From: Pseudomonas guineae
Lineage (GTDB): Bacteria > Pseudomonadota > Gammaproteobacteria > Pseudomonadales > Pseudomonadaceae
DNA: 64,000 nt
Direction: 5' to 3'
NCBI RefSeq assembly: GCF_900113745.1
Contig: NZ_FOQL01000001.1
Span: forward strand, 62,001 to 126,000
Both the position numbers and the translations under genes were made by a program. Of the stretch, positions 50,304 to 61,975 are shown in pieces. Position 1 is the stretch's first letter, and each line of letters starts with the position of its first letter. The notes under the pieces are model-generated. The model saw only the letters and a program-made list of their open reading frames with translations. It searched no databases and had not been told where the DNA came from.

Positions 50304-50942
50304 TCAGCTATTCGGCGTATCGCCTTCACGCTTGCGCTTGTTGCCCATGCGTACGCCGATATCCATGAGGAACTGGAAGAAGCCTTCCTGATCTTCCAGC
50401 ACATTGCTCCAGAACGGCGAGTGATAAAGCGCCACAGCACCGTGAACCAACGCCCAAGCAGCACAGTAGTGGAAATACGGCGGCACATCTTCCAGCTTGC
50501 CCTCGGAGATACGGCCCTTGATCAGCAGTGTCAGGCGCTCGAAATTGGAGGCACGGATCTTGTGCAACTGCTCGACCATCTCCGGAACCTGATTGCCCTT
50601 GACCACTTTTTCTTCCAGGCGATCGAACAGGCGATAGCGCTGCGGGTCACGCATCCGGAACTCAAAGTAGGCACGCGACAAGGCTTCCTTATCGCGGTCG
50701 ACGTCAGCCGAATGCAGCAATTCATTCAAGTCCCGCTCGTAATCGAGCATCAGGCGCAGGTAGATCTCGGCCTTGGACTTGAAGTGCTTATAGATGGTGC
50801 CTTTACCGATACCAACCGTGTCGGCAATCATCTCCACAGTCACGCTGTCTTCACCCTGCTCAAGGAAAAGCTTCAGTGCTGTGTCGAGAATTTCCTGTTC
50901 GCGGCGGCGAAACTCACGGACCTTGCGGGGTTCTTTATGCAT
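50304..50942 (-). CDS. TetR-family transcription regulator
   Basis: A 212-residue regulator. The DNA-binding domain is at about 14-62 (EILDTALKLFLEQGEDSVTVEMIADTVGIGKGTIYKHFKSKAEIY); the C-terminal part is helical. It occupies the position of P. aeruginosa PA2957. It diverges from the class V aminotransferase gene with 76 bp between them. No obvious inverted-repeat operator is visible in that gap, and its ligand is unknown. Confidence 0.9.
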   Translation of the reverse strand: MHKEPRKVREFRRREQEILDTALKLFLEQGEDSVTVEMIADTVGIGKGTIYKHFKSKAEIYLRLMLDYERDLNELLHSADVDRDKEALSRAYFEFRMRDPQRYRLFDRLEEKVVKGNQVPEMVEQLHKIRASNFERLTLLIKGRISEGKLEDVPPYFHYCAAWALVHGAVALYHSPFWSNVLEDQEGFFQFLMDIGVRMGNKRKREGDTPNS

Positions 50943-51018
50943 AAAAGGACTAGAGGGTCAAAAAAACGAAGGCGCGTATTATGCCTAACTAACGGCAAAT
51001 TGCACGGATCATCCGACC

Positions 51019-52152
51019 ATGTACGCAGTTCATGACGAGTTCCCACAACTTCTCGGCCTTCGCTATTTGAACCACGCCGCCGTCTCCCCGTGGCCACAGC
51101 GGGCCGTCGATGCGGTCAACCGTTTCGCCATCGAGAACGCCAGAACCGGCGCCCGCGACTACTCGACGTGGCTGCAGGTTGAGCAACGTCTACGTGAGCG
51201 TTTACAGCGCCTGCTTAACGCGCCGACCTGCGCGGATATCGCCCTGGTAAAAAACACCTCAGAGGCGCTGTCATTTGTCGCCTTCGGCTTGGATTGGCGA
51301 GCCGGCGACCAGGTAATCATCAGCGACGAGGAGTTCCCCTCCAACCGGATTGTCTGGGAGGCGCTAGCCCCCAAAGGCGTCGAGGTGGTGCAAGTCAACC
51401 TCCATAGCGGCGATGCAGAAGCGGCCTTACTCGCGGCCTGCAGGCCACGCACGCGACTGATGGCGATTAGTGCCGTGCAGTACGCCAGCGGCCTGCGCCT
51501 GGATCTGCCACACCTAGGCCACGGCTGCCAAGCGCGTGGCGTGCTGTTGTGTGTCGATGCCATCCAGCAACTCGGCGCCCTGCCCTTCGACGTACAAGCC
51601 AGCCAGTGCGCCTTTGCCATGGCCGATGGCCATAAGTGGCTGCTCGGCCCAGAGGGCCTCGGGGTGTTCTATTGCCGTAGCGACCTGCGCGCACAGCTGA
51701 AACTGCATGAATACGGCTGGCATATGCTCGAACATGCCGGCGACTACCAGCGCCGCGACTGGGAGCCGGCGCACAGCGCTCGACGCTTTGAATGCGGCAG
51801 CCCAAACATGCTCGGCACCATGGCACTTGAAGCCAGTCTGTCGCTACTGGAAGACGTGGGCATGCCGCAGGTCGAGCAAGCCTTGCAGGAACGCATGCAA
51901 TGGTTGATCGATGGCCTGCAAAAGTGCTCAGGCATTAGGCTTCACAGCCCCTTGGCGCGCTTGCAGCGCGCCGGCATTCTGAACTTCAGTCTTGATGGTT
52001 GGGCGCAGCCGGCCTTATTCGAGCGCTTGAAACAGCAGCAGGTGATCTGCGCACAACGCGGTGCTGGTGTCCGCTTGTCACCACACTTCTACACTAAACC
52101 GTACGTAATCGAGGAAACGCTGCAACTGCTGCAGCAGCTGGCCATTGGTTGA
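51019..52152 (+). CDS. Class V PLP-dependent aminotransferase
   Basis: A 377-residue member of the cysteine desulfurase/isopenicillin-epimerase-like group. It has LNHAAVSPWP near the start, KNTSEALSFVAFGLDW (about 75-90), CVDAIQQLGALPFDV (about 177-191) and the PLP lysine in ADGHKWLLGPEGLG (about 204-217). The Cys loop of true cysteine desulfurases is missing, so an aminotransferase or lyase role is more likely. Substrate unknown. Confidence 0.87.
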   Translation: MYAVHDEFPQLLGLRYLNHAAVSPWPQRAVDAVNRFAIENARTGARDYSTWLQVEQRLRERLQRLLNAPTCADIALVKNTSEALSFVAFGLDWRAGDQVIISDEEFPSNRIVWEALAPKGVEVVQVNLHSGDAEAALLAACRPRTRLMAISAVQYASGLRLDLPHLGHGCQARGVLLCVDAIQQLGALPFDVQASQCAFAMADGHKWLLGPEGLGVFYCRSDLRAQLKLHEYGWHMLEHAGDYQRRDWEPAHSARRFECGSPNMLGTMALEASLSLLEDVGMPQVEQALQERMQWLIDGLQKCSGIRLHSPLARLQRAGILNFSLDGWAQPALFERLKQQQVICAQRGAGVRLSPHFYTKPYVIEETLQLLQQLAIG

Positions 52153-52228
52153 GCGCTCAACAGCACGGCCTGTATTCCAAATACGTTTAAGAATGACGGC
52201 AAACGGCCTGGACGATCAGCGATCTTCA

Positions 52229-52359
52229 TCAATACTCATGTGTACTGGTGTGTGACGTACCCCCCAAGCGTCCCGCCAGGCAAGGTACCGTGGACCGCGT
52301 GCCTTGATTTACTCCTAATGGTCTTAACCCGGCTCCCCCCCAGAGTCCGGGTTTTTTTT
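52229..52359 (+). ncRNA. rgsA: RgsA small regulatory RNA (with promoter)
   Basis: A gene-free interval holds CAATACT (52230-52236), close to the RpoS -10 sequence CTATACT, followed by about 117 nt ending in a terminator hairpin. In P. aeruginosa the RpoS-dependent sRNA RgsA (about 120 nt) lies between PA2958 and PA2959 (tatD), which is exactly this position and orientation relative to tatD. Transcript would run from about 52243 to 52359. Identification rests on position, size and promoter type. Confidence 0.7.
52326..52359 (+). terminator. Terminator of the rgsA transcript
   Basis: AACCCGG/CCGGGTT stem around a C-rich 14-nt loop followed by eight T. Confidence 0.88.
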
Positions 52360-52446
52360 GCCTGTCATATAGATGGGTCCGCTTTAAGCTTGGCGTTACG
52401 GGAGGGAAGATTGCGCAAAGCAGTTTCGCTTCAGACACTGGCGCTC

Positions 52447-53229
52447 TCAGCGCACACGCGCCAGAGGGAACAGGCGCTTGAAGTTTGCCGTGGTCTGCTC
52501 GGCCAGCTGTTCGCAGCTGACGCCGCGTAGCACCGCCAAGTATTCAGCGACATCACGCACATACTCGGGCAGGTTCGGTTTGCCACGGTGCGGGATCGGC
52601 GCCAGATAAGGCGCATCGGTTTCCACCAACAACCGATCGGCAGGCACTTGCCGTGCGACTTCACGCAACGCCTCAGCATTGCGGAAGGTGACGATACCCG
52701 ACAGCGAGATGTAGAAGCCGAGATCCAAGGCCGTCTTGGCCATCTCCCAGTCTTCGGTAAAGCAATGCAGCACACCGGCTTGCGGCAGCGCGGCTTCACG
52801 CAGCAACGTTAGAGTATCCGCTCGCGCCTCACGGGTATGCACAATCACTGGTTTACCAGTAATACGCGCCGCATCTAGATGCAGGCGGAATGACGCCTGC
52901 TGCTGCGCAGCGGACTCCGGCTCATAGTGATAATCCAGCCCGGTCTCGCCAATGGCCACGACCAGCGGGTGGTTCAACTCACCAAGCAGCCAGTCCAGCG
53001 CCGGAGCCGCACCGGGCTCAAGATCCAATGGGTGCACACCGACCGAGCAATCAACATCGCTGTAACGCTCAGCCAGGCCCTTGACCGCTGCAGCATTGTC
53101 AGCACTGACGCCGATACAGAGAAAATGACCCACGCCGCGCGCACGTGCAGCATCCAGCGCCGCATCCAGTGAACCGTTATGGGCGGCTAAATCGAGGCGA
53201 TCAAGGTGGCAGTGGGAATCAACTAGCAT
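52447..53229 (-). CDS. tatD: TatD-family deoxyribonuclease
   Basis: Metal-dependent hydrolase of 260 residues with DNase activity in relatives. The metal ligands are visible in DSHCHLD (about 4-10), GETGLDYHYE (about 91-100), VIVHTREA (His about 130), LHCFT (His about 154) and ETDAPYLAP (about 203-211). The ATG at 53229 starts the family's usual MLVDSHCHLD. Last gene of the minus-strand fab-holB-pilZ block. Confidence 0.94.
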   Translation of the reverse strand: MLVDSHCHLDRLDLAAHNGSLDAALDAARARGVGHFLCIGVSADNAAAVKGLAERYSDVDCSVGVHPLDLEPGAAPALDWLLGELNHPLVVAIGETGLDYHYEPESAAQQQASFRLHLDAARITGKPVIVHTREARADTLTLLREAALPQAGVLHCFTEDWEMAKTALDLGFYISLSGIVTFRNAEALREVARQVPADRLLVETDAPYLAPIPHRGKPNLPEYVRDVAEYLAVLRGVSCEQLAEQTTANFKRLFPLARVR

Positions 53230-53296
53230 GGGGAACAATCACTTGAGAATCGGTGCCGCTAAATACGGCACGGGGGTGGTACGGAGGAGAGAACAC

Positions 53297-53653
53297 TTAC
53301 ATGGTGTGCGTCGGACGATCCGAAGTCAGCGCGCCGGCCAGGTAGGTTTCAATCTTGTTGCGCGCGGTGTTGTCGCCGTCATTGAACTGCACGCCGACAC
53401 CTGCGGCACGGTTGCCCTGGGCACCTTTAGGGGTGATCCAAACCACCTTGCCGGCGACCGGAATTTTTTCTGGCTCATCCATCAGATTGAGCAACATGAA
53501 CACTTCATCGCCGAGCTTGTAGCTCTTATTCGTCGGAATAAACAGGCCGCCGTTCTTGATAAAGGGCATATAAGCAGCATAAAGCACGGATTTGTCTTTG
53601 ATTGTTAACGACAAAATTCCGTTACGCGGGCCCAAGTTAGGAGGCAGACTCAT
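53297..53653 (-). CDS. pilZ: Type 4 fimbrial biogenesis protein PilZ
   Basis: The founding PilZ-domain protein (118 residues, the same length as in P. aeruginosa), needed for type IV pilus assembly and twitching together with FimX and PilB. It has LPPNLGPRNGILSLTIKDK, FIPTNKSYKLGDEVFMLLNL and KVVWITPKGAQGNRAAGVGVQF. It lacks the RxxxR motif that binds cyclic-di-GMP, as is known for this protein. Lies between holB and tatD. Confidence 0.95.
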   Translation of the reverse strand: MSLPPNLGPRNGILSLTIKDKSVLYAAYMPFIKNGGLFIPTNKSYKLGDEVFMLLNLMDEPEKIPVAGKVVWITPKGAQGNRAAGVGVQFNDGDNTARNKIETYLAGALTSDRPTHTM

Positions 53654-53689
53654 GCGGCATTCCTGATTTTATTCACTTAATGGCCGATT

Positions 53690-55310
<1,621 letters not shown>

Positions 55311-56363
55311 TTACTGATTATTAGATGTTGCTGGGGCTGGGCTCGAACGATAGTCCGCACGGCGCTTGAGTTGATACGCACGCACGGCTCGGTTGTGTTG
55401 CTCAAGGCTATTGGAAAACACATGACTGCCATCGCCCCGCGCAACAAAATACAGACTACTGCCCGCAACAGGATTCAGCGCGGCATGAATCGCCTCACGC
55501 CCGACCAGTGCGATCGGCGTCGGCGGCATGCCGTCGATGGTGTAGGTGTTGTAGGCCGTGGGCTGACGAAGATCGTTACGGGTGATGCGGCCATTGTAAC
55601 GCTCACCCATACCATAGATGACGGTCGGATCAGTCTGCAGGCGCATACCGATACGCAAACGCCGGACAAACACCCCGGCAATTTCGCCGCGCTCTTGCGG
55701 GACACCGGTTTCCTTCTCGATCATCGAGGCCATGATCAGCGCGTCGTAAGGTTCTTTATAGGGCAAATCCTTGGCGCGCTGCGCCCACTCTTCAGCTAGC
55801 ACTTGCTCCAGCCGCACATGCGCCTGTTTAAGCAACTCAAGGTCACTCATGCCGCGCACAAAACTGTAGGTGTCAGGAAAGAAACGGCCTTCTGGATTAA
55901 GACCCGGCAGGCCAAGCTTCTTCATCAACTCGGCATCGCTCAGCTCACCCAGGGTTAACTCAAGACGTTTCTCGCGTGCCAGTGCCGCACGCACCTGACG
56001 GAAATTCCAGCCCTCAACCAGCGTCAAGCTGTACTGCAACACCTCACCGCGACGCCATAGATCGAGCATATCGCTAGCCGTAGCACCAGGGACTAGGCGG
56101 TATTCGCCACTGTGCAAGGGTTGATTGCGCAGGTTAAAGCGCCAGTAGAGGCGCAACCAGAAGGCCTGATCAAGGACGCCATCCGCCTCAAGACGATTGA
56201 GAACACCACCAGGAGTCGCGCCATTAGGCACGTCAACGAGGTACTCATCAGTAAGCTTCAAGGGCTGCTGCAACGCGGTGTGCTGCTGCCAGGCAGCAAA
56301 AGCAACCAGCAAGCCAGCTAACAACACGCTGCCTTCCAGCAGCAGCAAAAATTTACGTATCAC
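55311..56363 (-). CDS. mltG: Endolytic murein transglycosylase MltG
   Basis: Cleaves nascent glycan strands in the inner membrane (350 residues). One N-terminal transmembrane helix (about 7-27), a LysM-like region, then the YceG catalytic domain with ASMIEKETGVPQERGEIAGVF, which contains the catalytic Glu, and LQTDPTVIYG, YNTYTIDGMPPTPI. The C-terminal 25 residues are basic and likely disordered. Confidence 0.94.
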   Translation of the reverse strand: MIRKFLLLLEGSVLLAGLLVAFAAWQQHTALQQPLKLTDEYLVDVPNGATPGGVLNRLEADGVLDQAFWLRLYWRFNLRNQPLHSGEYRLVPGATASDMLDLWRRGEVLQYSLTLVEGWNFRQVRAALAREKRLELTLGELSDAELMKKLGLPGLNPEGRFFPDTYSFVRGMSDLELLKQAHVRLEQVLAEEWAQRAKDLPYKEPYDALIMASMIEKETGVPQERGEIAGVFVRRLRIGMRLQTDPTVIYGMGERYNGRITRNDLRQPTAYNTYTIDGMPPTPIALVGREAIHAALNPVAGSSLYFVARGDGSHVFSNSLEQHNRAVRAYQLKRRADYRSSPAPATSNNQ

Positions 56364-56366
56364 GAA

Positions 56367-57182
56367 TCAGCAGTCCAGTAGATTGCGGGCAATGGCCTGC
56401 AGTTTACGGGTGAGCGGGCCGACCGGCCAGTTGTGCGCAAGTAAAGCGCGCGCGGGCCAGACACCATAGACACTGTTGCACAGCATCACCTCGTCTGCGG
56501 CTAACAACTCGGCCTGGCTGATATCACGCACCTGACATGCAATACCCAATGCCGCCGCCTGAGCTAACAACTCCCCACGCATCACGCCAGCAACGCCGCA
56601 GCGCGCTAGATCGGCAGTAATCAGTACGCCCGCGCGGACCATAAACAGATTGCTGTATACGCCCTCAATCACCCGGCCACTGGTATCGAGCATCACCCCT
56701 TCCGCATGATCCGCGTCATGCCACTCGCTACGCGCCAGCACTTGCTCAAGTCGATTGAGATGCTTCAAACCCGCCAGCAAAGGCTGCTCGGCCAGTCGCG
56801 TGACGCAGGGGAAAAGACGCACGCCCTGTTCGGCATAGGCAGCTGGGTAAGCGGGCTTAGCGCTCGCCTGCAAAATCAACCGAGGCTTTGCAGGCTGCGT
56901 CACTGCATAGCCGCGCAGCCCCTCGCCCCGCGTAAGTATCAGCTTGACCACACCTTCACCCAGCTGCTGGCTAAACGCCAACACCTGGGCGCGAACAACG
57001 GGAAGTTCGACAGGAATTTTCAGCTGCACACAGCCTTGAGCCAAACGCGCCAAATGCCGCTCCAGCAAGGTCGGTTGCCCGGCACTGACGGCAATGGTTT
57101 CAAACAGCCCATCACCGTAGGCCAAGCCACGGTCCTTGACGGACAGCAACTCGGCCGGCTGACCGTCCACCCAGCTCAGCAT
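56367..57182 (-). CDS. pabC: Aminodeoxychorismate lyase
   Basis: Folate pathway enzyme (271 residues) forming 4-aminobenzoate. It is of fold type IV: VKDRGLAYGDGLFETI at about 15-30, the PLP lysine in GLKHLNRLEQVLA at about 139-151 and EGVYSNLFMV at about 181-190. The ATG at 57182 shares one base with the fabF stop (TAATG), indicating coupled translation; upstream in-frame starts lie inside fabF. Confidence 0.94.
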   Translation of the reverse strand: MLSWVDGQPAELLSVKDRGLAYGDGLFETIAVSAGQPTLLERHLARLAQGCVQLKIPVELPVVRAQVLAFSQQLGEGVVKLILTRGEGLRGYAVTQPAKPRLILQASAKPAYPAAYAEQGVRLFPCVTRLAEQPLLAGLKHLNRLEQVLARSEWHDADHAEGVMLDTSGRVIEGVYSNLFMVRAGVLITADLARCGVAGVMRGELLAQAAALGIACQVRDISQAELLAADEVMLCNSVYGVWPARALLAHNWPVGPLTRKLQAIARNLLDC

Positions 57183-58426
57183 TAACCGGCGAACCGACGG
57201 AACACCAGCGAACCATTGGTGCCGCCAAAGCCAAAGGAGTTGGACAACACCACATCCAGTGCCATGGCCTTGGCTTGATGCGCGACAAAGTCGAGGTCGC
57301 AACCGTCGTCTGGGTTTTCCAGATTGATGGTGGGCGGGGCCACCTGATCACGCAGTGCGAGAATGCTGAAGATCGCCTCCACCGCACCGGCAGCACCAAG
57401 CAAGTGACCTGTCATGGACTTTGTCGAACTGACCGCTAGCTTGTAGGCATGCTCACCAAACACCGACTTTACGGCCGCCACTTCAGCCTTATCCCCCGCC
57501 GAAGTTGAGGTGCCGTGGGCGTTGATGTATTGCACCTGCTCAGGGTTCACACCCGCATCGCGCAGCGCGTTAGTCATGCAGCGCGCCGCGCCTGCACCGT
57601 CTTCCGGTGGCGAGGTCATGTGGTAAGCATCGCCGCTCATGCCAAAACCGATCAATTCAGCGTGAATGGTCGCGCCACGCGCCTTGGCGTGCTCCAACTC
57701 TTCCAGAACCAAGGCGCCGGCGCCATCAGACAGCACAAACCCATCGCGCTCCTTATCCCACGGACGACTGGCCTTGGTCGGGTCGTCATTACGGGTAGAC
57801 AACGCACGCGCGGCACCAAAGCCACCCATACCCAGACCACAGGCTGCCATCTCCGCACCGCCGGCAACCATTACATCGGCTTCGCCATAGACAATATTGC
57901 GCGCCGCCATGCCGATGCAGTGGGTACCCGTGGTACAGGCCGTGGCGATGGCGTAGTTCGGCCCCTGCAAGCCCCAATGGATCGACAGGAAGCCGGAAAT
58001 CATATTGATGATTGAACCGGGCACAAAGAACGGTGAAATGCGCCGCGGCCCCTGTTCGTGTAACGATTTACAATTGTTCTCGATATTAGTCAGGCCACCG
58101 ATACCGGAACCCATGGCCACACCAATGCGCTCACGGTTGGCATCGGTGACTTCCAGACCGCTGTTACGCATCGCCTGGAAACTGGCACCAAGGCCGTACT
58201 GGATAAACAAATCGAGCTTGCGCGCCTCTTTGGCGGACAAATACTCCTCAACATTAAAATTCTTAACCGCCCCACCAAAACGTGTGGAGTAAGCGGAAAG
58301 GTCCATATGCTCAAGCAGACCGATGCCACTGCGCCCGGCCAAAATGCCCTGCCAGCTACTCGGCACATCGTTACCCAATGGCGACAGCATGCCCATACCG
58401 GTAACCACGACGCGTCTACGCGACAC
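57182..58426 (-). CDS. fabF: 3-oxoacyl-ACP synthase II FabF
   Basis: Elongating condensing enzyme of fatty acid synthesis (414 residues). The active-site Cys is at 164 in [10 protein letters not shown]; the two catalytic His are in [11 protein letters not shown] and [16 protein letters not shown]; the C-terminus has [15 protein letters not shown]. It is separated from acpP by a strong hairpin, so its transcript is likely less abundant than that of acpP. Confidence 0.96.
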   Translation of the reverse strand: MSRRRVVVTGMGMLSPLGNDVPSSWQGILAGRSGIGLLEHMDLSAYSTRFGGAVKNFNVEEYLSAKEARKLDLFIQYGLGASFQAMRNSGLEVTDANRERIGVAMGSGIGGLTNIENNCKSLHEQGPRRISPFFVPGSIINMISGFLSIHWGLQGPNYAIATACTTGTHCIGMAARNIVYGEADVMVAGGAEMAACGLGMGGFGAARALSTRNDDPTKASRPWDKERDGFVLSDGAGALVLEELEHAKARGATIHAELIGFGMSGDAYHMTSPPEDGAGAARCMTNALRDAGVNPEQVQYINAHGTSTSAGDKAEVAAVKSVFGEHAYKLAVSSTKSMTGHLLGAAGAVEAIFSILALRDQVAPPTINLENPDDGCDLDFVAHQAKAMALDVVLSNSFGFGGTNGSLVFRRFAG

Positions 58427-58470
58427 AGCAATCTCCTTTTCTAGTTTTCAACGCTTGGAATGCGCTTAAA

Positions 58471-58508
58471 GAAAAGCCGCACGCCTGATCAAGGGCGTGC
58501 GGCTTTTC
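58471..58508 (-). terminator. Hairpin (attenuating terminator) between acpP and fabF
   Basis: A perfect 15-bp stem GAAAAGCCGCACGCC/GGCGTGCGGCTTTTC with an 8-nt loop; on the minus strand it is followed by TTT. Partial termination here would give much more acpP than fabF mRNA. Confidence 0.85.
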
Positions 58509-58533
58509 CGAGTCGGGAACCGACGATTACGTT

Positions 58534-58767
58534 TTACGCGTGAGCGGTAACGTAGTCGATCGCTTCCTGAACGGTGGTGATTTTCTCGGCTTGCTCATCC
58601 GGGATCTCGGTCTCGAATTCTTCCTCGAGAGCCATCACCAGCTCAACGGTGTCAAGAGAGTCGGCACCCAGGTCTTCAACAAAAGAAGCGCTGTTGGTTA
58701 CTTCTTCTTCTTTAACGCCCAGCTGCTCGGCAACGATTTTCTTGACGCGTTCTTCGATGGTGCTCAT
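58534..58767 (-). CDS. acpP: Acyl carrier protein AcpP
   Basis: Central acyl carrier of fatty acid synthesis (77 residues, very acidic). The phosphopantetheine-bearing Ser is at 37 in [11 protein letters not shown]. It sits between fabG and fabF as in other gammaproteobacteria, with 196 bp upstream for its own promoter. Confidence 0.97.
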   Translation of the reverse strand: MSTIEERVKKIVAEQLGVKEEEVTNSASFVEDLGADSLDTVELVMALEEEFETEIPDEQAEKITTVQEAIDYVTAHA

Positions 58768-58963
58768 ACCTTGTTCTCACTCCTAATGGGACAAATCTTG
58801 GCCACTGTATCTGCGGCCAAGTGTATAGAAAGGGTTTTTAGCATTTCAAGCTGAATGCCGGGTGCTCCACGAACACTTCAACGATCTGTCTATAAACCTG
58901 TTGCAGCTTTATAACGGATTTTAGACAGCATCTATGACAGTTTTCTGAAGCCATCCGTCACAT

Positions 58964-59707
58964 TCAGCTCATATACATTCCGCCATTCACAGGGATAGTA
59001 GCGCCTGTGACGTAAGCTGCGCCATCAGAAGCGAGGAAAGCGACCACTTTTGCGACCTCTTCAGCCTGCCCCAAACGGCCCAACGGAATCTGAGTTAGCA
59101 GCGCATCACGCTGCGCATCAGGCAATTCGCGGGTCATATCGGTATCGATAAACCCAGGTGCCACCGCATTCACGGTAATGGCTCGCGAACCCACTTCACG
59201 TGCCAACGCTCGACCAAAACCCTCAAGGCCAGCCTTGGAAGCCGCATAGTTAACCTGCCCGGCGTTGCCCATGGCACCCACCACCGAACCGATGTTAATG
59301 ATGCGCCCGTAACGTGCCTTGGTCATCCCGCGCAGCACTGCCTTGGTCATCCGATACAGGCTGCTCAAGTTAGTGTTGATGACATCGAACCATTCGTCGT
59401 CTTTCATTCGCAACATCAGATTATCGCGGGTAATGCCGGCATTATTGACCAGGATCAACGGCTGACCATGGCGTTGCTGGATATGTTCGAGGGTGCTGGC
59501 AACCGACTCACTGTCACTGACATCAAGTACCAGGCCAGCGCCTTCGATGCCATTGGCTTTTAGGGTTTCCGCAATACGCTCGGCACCCGACGCGGACGTG
59601 GCAGTACCAATCACTACCGCACCCTGACGACCCAGCTCCAGGGCAATCGCCTGACCAATGCCGCGGCTCGCGCCAGTGACCAGTGCAACTTTACCTTGCA
59701 GGCTCAT
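58964..59707 (-). CDS. fabG: 3-oxoacyl-ACP reductase FabG
   Basis: NADPH-dependent reductase (247 residues) of the SDR family. TGASRGIG at about 11-18, NNAGITRDN at about 88-96, catalytic Ser 141, Tyr 154 and Lys 158 in NYAASKAG, and the C-terminal GATIPVNGGMYM. It lies 15 bp after fabD on the same strand. Confidence 0.96.
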   Translation of the reverse strand: MSLQGKVALVTGASRGIGQAIALELGRQGAVVIGTATSASGAERIAETLKANGIEGAGLVLDVSDSESVASTLEHIQQRHGQPLILVNNAGITRDNLMLRMKDDEWFDVINTNLSSLYRMTKAVLRGMTKARYGRIINIGSVVGAMGNAGQVNYAASKAGLEGFGRALAREVGSRAITVNAVAPGFIDTDMTRELPDAQRDALLTQIPLGRLGQAEEVAKVVAFLASDGAAYVTGATIPVNGGMYMS

Positions 59708-59722
59708 AACGTTTCTCCTAAA

Positions 59723-60661
59723 TCAGGCCAGCGCCGCGTTCGCCAAAGCGAAGGCATCTGGGGTGTCCAAGTTGTGGGTATTGATACCTTTGACGCAACG
59801 CTTGTTCAAACCAGACAACACCTTGCCCGGACCACACTCAACCAAATCAGTCACACCTTGTGCCGACAGGTAAACAATCGACTCCACCCAACGCACCGGA
59901 CTGTAGAGCTGGGCCAGCAAATCACGCTTGAGCCCCTCCAGATCAGTTACGGCTGCAGCGCTGACGTTCTGCACCAAAGCAATTTTTGGGGCTTGCCAGT
60001 CAATCGCTGCTACCGCATCAGCAAAGCGCTCAGCTGCTGGACGCATCAACGCGCAGTGCGATGGCACGCTTACCGGTAATGGCAATGCGCGTTTGGCGCC
60101 ACGGGCCTTACACGCCTCAATGGCCCGCTCAACGGCAGCTGCACCGCCTGCGATAACTACTTGACCCGGCGCATTGAAATTCACTGCACTGACCACTTCA
60201 CCCTGCGCAGCTTCAGCGCAGGCGGCCAACACATCAGCATCATCCAGACCGAGAATGGCTGCCATACCGCCCTGCCCGGCCGGCACTGCTTGTTGCATCA
60301 GCTGACCACGGTGCTCGACCAACTTGACTGCAGCGGCCAAGAACAGGCTACCCGAAGCCACCAGCGCCGAATATTCACCCAAACTATGACCGACGACAAA
60401 AGCCGGGCGCGCTGCGCTCTCAGCCAGCCACGCACGCCACAACGCCACTGAGGCGGTAAGAATAGCCGGCTGGGTTTTATCGGTTTGATTGAGTTGCTCT
60501 TCAGGGCCTTGCTGGGTCAGCGCCCAAAGATCATAACCAAGGGCTTCGGAAGCCTCAGCGAACGTATCAATGATGAGCGGTCGCTGTACGCCATGCTCAG
60601 CGAGCATGCTTAAAGACTGGGAACCCTGACCCGGAAAGACGAATGCGAGAGATGCAGACAT
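59723..60661 (-). CDS. fabD: Malonyl-CoA:ACP transacylase FabD
   Basis: Loads malonate onto ACP (312 residues). FVFPGQGSQ at about 8-16, the nucleophile Ser 93 in GHSLGEYSAL, and the catalytic His in VPSHCALM at about 200. Part of the plsX-fabD-fabG-acpP-fabF gene order. Confidence 0.96.
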   Translation of the reverse strand: MSASLAFVFPGQGSQSLSMLAEHGVQRPLIIDTFAEASEALGYDLWALTQQGPEEQLNQTDKTQPAILTASVALWRAWLAESAARPAFVVGHSLGEYSALVASGSLFLAAAVKLVEHRGQLMQQAVPAGQGGMAAILGLDDADVLAACAEAAQGEVVSAVNFNAPGQVVIAGGAAAVERAIEACKARGAKRALPLPVSVPSHCALMRPAAERFADAVAAIDWQAPKIALVQNVSAAAVTDLEGLKRDLLAQLYSPVRWVESIVYLSAQGVTDLVECGPGKVLSGLNKRCVKGINTHNLDTPDAFALANAALA

Positions 60662-60765
60662 GGGAACCTGTTCCTAATGATCGTGATCGTCGGTAATACG
60701 CACTCAGCCTAGCCAAGCGCAAGAAACTGACAGTTGGATGACAGGCCGCCCGCTGCGGTCACATT

Positions 60766-61776
60766 CTAAAGCAGGTGCTCAGCAAGCCGGCTCTGTAACC
60801 GCCGAGGTAAATCTTCTTCAATCTCCAGCAAAGCTCTGCGAATGGCGCTTTTAAAGCCCTCAGGGCCTGCACCACCATGGCTTTTCACCACAATACCCTG
60901 CAGCCCAACCAAGCTCGCACCATTATGCTGCGCCGGAGACAATTCACCGCGTAAACGCCGCAACAGTGGTAGCGCCAAGACGCCAACCATACGCGCCGCC
61001 AGGCTGGACCTGAACAACGCTTCAATCCGCCCAGCAATCATCACCGCCAGGCCCTCACTGGACTTGAGCAGGACATTACCGACAAAGCCATCACACACCA
61101 CCACATCGGCCTCACCCCGATAAAGCCCATCACCTTCAACAAAGCCGATATAATTCAAGCCATTCGCCTGCTGTAGCAAGCCAGCTGCCAACTTAACCTG
61201 CTGACTACCTTTAATATCCTCAGTACCGACATTCAACAACGCCACTCGCGGGCGCGCAGTACCTAGCACTTCAGCCGTTACCGAGCCCATCACCGCAAAC
61301 TGGTAGAGATGCTCGGCACTGCAATCGACATTCGCCCCCAGATCGAGCAAATGACAGAAGCCTGACTGCGTTGGAACGGCCGCAACCATGGCTGGCCGAT
61401 CAATACCCGGCAAGGTTTTCAGCACATAGCGCGACAAGGCCATTAGCGCCCCGCTGTTGCCGGCACTGACACAAGCCTGCACCGCGCCATCACGCACTAA
61501 CTCAAGACCGACGCGCATCGATGAATCCGGTTTGCTGCGCAATGCCAAAGCAGGCTGATCATTCATACCGATGATCTCATCGGCATGCTCAACACGCAGG
61601 CGCGCACGATCGACACCGGGATGACGGGCAATCAGAGATTCAACAAGTTCGGATTGGCCGACAAGGACCAGGTGTAACGAAGGGTGTTCAACCAGACAAG
61701 ATATGCAGGCTGGAACAATGCAGTGGGGACCGAAGTCCCCACCCATTGCATCAATCGCGATGATCGGAGCGGACAA
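60766..61776 (-). CDS. plsX: Phosphate acyltransferase PlsX
   Basis: Makes acyl-phosphate from acyl-ACP for phospholipid synthesis (336 residues). [12 protein letters not shown] at about 6-17, [19 protein letters not shown] at about 104-114 and [17 protein letters not shown] at about 231-247. The start appears to be a TTG at 61776 (GACGAG about 8 nt upstream), only 3 bp after rpmF; the product then begins [13 protein letters not shown] as in relatives. Confidence 0.94.
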   Translation of the reverse strand: MSAPIIAIDAMGGDFGPHCIVPACISCLVEHPSLHLVLVGQSELVESLIARHPGVDRARLRVEHADEIIGMNDQPALALRSKPDSSMRVGLELVRDGAVQACVSAGNSGALMALSRYVLKTLPGIDRPAMVAAVPTQSGFCHLLDLGANVDCSAEHLYQFAVMGSVTAEVLGTARPRVALLNVGTEDIKGSQQVKLAAGLLQQANGLNYIGFVEGDGLYRGEADVVVCDGFVGNVLLKSSEGLAVMIAGRIEALFRSSLAARMVGVLALPLLRRLRGELSPAQHNGASLVGLQGIVVKSHGGAGPEGFKSAIRRALLEIEEDLPRRLQSRLAEHLL

Positions 61777-61779
61777 GAT

Positions 61780-61962
61780 TTACTCGTCAGCGCCCTTGTC
61801 GATCACTTTACGACCACGGTAAACGCCTTCTGGCGATACGTGGTGGCGCAGGTGCATTTCGCCGGTGGTTTTCTCAACCGACAAGGTGCTTGCAGTGAGA
61901 GCATCGTGCGAGCGACGCATGTCACGGGCGGAACGGGATTTTTTGTTCTGCTGAACAGCCAT
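61780..61962 (-). CDS. rpmF: 50S ribosomal protein L32
   Basis: Small basic ribosomal protein of 60 residues: [20 protein letters not shown] at the start and the [15 protein letters not shown] end. It is the form without the four zinc-binding Cys, the usual one in pseudomonads. It sits between yceD and plsX, the conserved order. Confidence 0.96.
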   Translation of the reverse strand: MAVQQNKKSRSARDMRRSHDALTASTLSVEKTTGEMHLRHHVSPEGVYRGRKVIDKGADE

Positions 61963-61975
61963 AACTAATTAACTC

